From contig DPCK01000137.1 of the NCBI GenBank assembly GCA_003516285.1, positions 1,476-7,625 on the forward strand: a stretch of DNA of 6,150 bases, given 5' to 3'. This DNA is from Lutibacter sp. GTDB taxonomy: Bacteria > Bacteroidota > Bacteroidia > Flavobacteriales > Flavobacteriaceae. The position numbers and the translations under genes are program-made. Position 1 is the stretch's first letter. Each line of letters begins with the position of its first letter. Under the pieces are notes generated by a model. It was not told the DNA's origin, ran no database searches, and worked only from the letters and a program-made list of their open reading frames with translations. Of this stretch, positions 6,091 to 6,150 are shown piece after piece.

Positions 6091-6150
6091 ATTAAAATAG
6101 TATTATTAAAAAGCGCGGTGAAAAACGAGGCCACTGAAAAAGCTCATCTA
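6091..6150. other. Non-coding tail after obg
   Basis: I see no gene start and no hairpin with a T-run in these 60 bases. TGAAAAA occurs at 6119-6125 and again at 6135-6141, sixteen bases apart, in a locally GC-richer patch (AGCGCGG, CGAGGCCAC). This could be the edge of another extragenic repeat or of a gene outside the window, but there is too little sequence to decide. Confidence 0.3.

Overview
The window looks like a chromosomal segment of a member of Bacteroidota, most likely Flavobacteriia. It is AT-rich. Every gene has an A-rich leader with no Shine-Dalgarno sequence, and all four starts are preceded by a TAnnTTTG box, the -7 element of Bacteroidota promoters. SecD and SecF are fused, adenylate kinase is the short-LID type, and Obg lacks the C-terminal extension; all fit that phylum. 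The species is not identifiable from what I can see.

Layout. (1) Positions 1-188, minus strand: the first 62 codons of formate-tetrahydrofolate ligase (fhs), running off the left edge. (2) Positions 189-550: a divergent intergenic region with promoters for both flanking genes, two GC-rich hairpin repeats and an imperfect long inverted repeat. (3) Positions 551-3556: secDF, the fused accessory motor of the Sec translocon, closed by a strong intrinsic terminator at 3579-3609. (4) Positions 3689-4804: one uninterrupted frame joining a hypoxanthine phosphoribosyltransferase (Hpt) to a complete adenylate kinase (Adk). (5) Positions 4805-5097: an intergenic region with a hairpin-forming extragenic repeat, a short duplicated AT-rich motif and a diverged second copy of a roughly 40-bp motif also found upstream of secDF. 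(6) Positions 5098-6090: obg, a ribosome-assembly GTPase. (7) Positions 6091-6150: non-coding tail.

How the genes relate. All are housekeeping functions: one-carbon activation (Fhs), membrane protein export (SecDF), purine salvage plus adenylate balance (Hpt-Adk) and ribosome maturation (Obg). Each has its own recognisable promoter box, so this looks like four separate transcription units rather than one operon. Hpt-Adk and Obg share a direction and could be partly co-transcribed, since no convincing intrinsic terminator lies between them.

I found no undescribed defence, mobile or biosynthetic system. The points most worth a second look are the Hpt-Adk fusion and the repeats in the two larger intergenic regions, especially the motif shared by the secDF and obg upstream regions.
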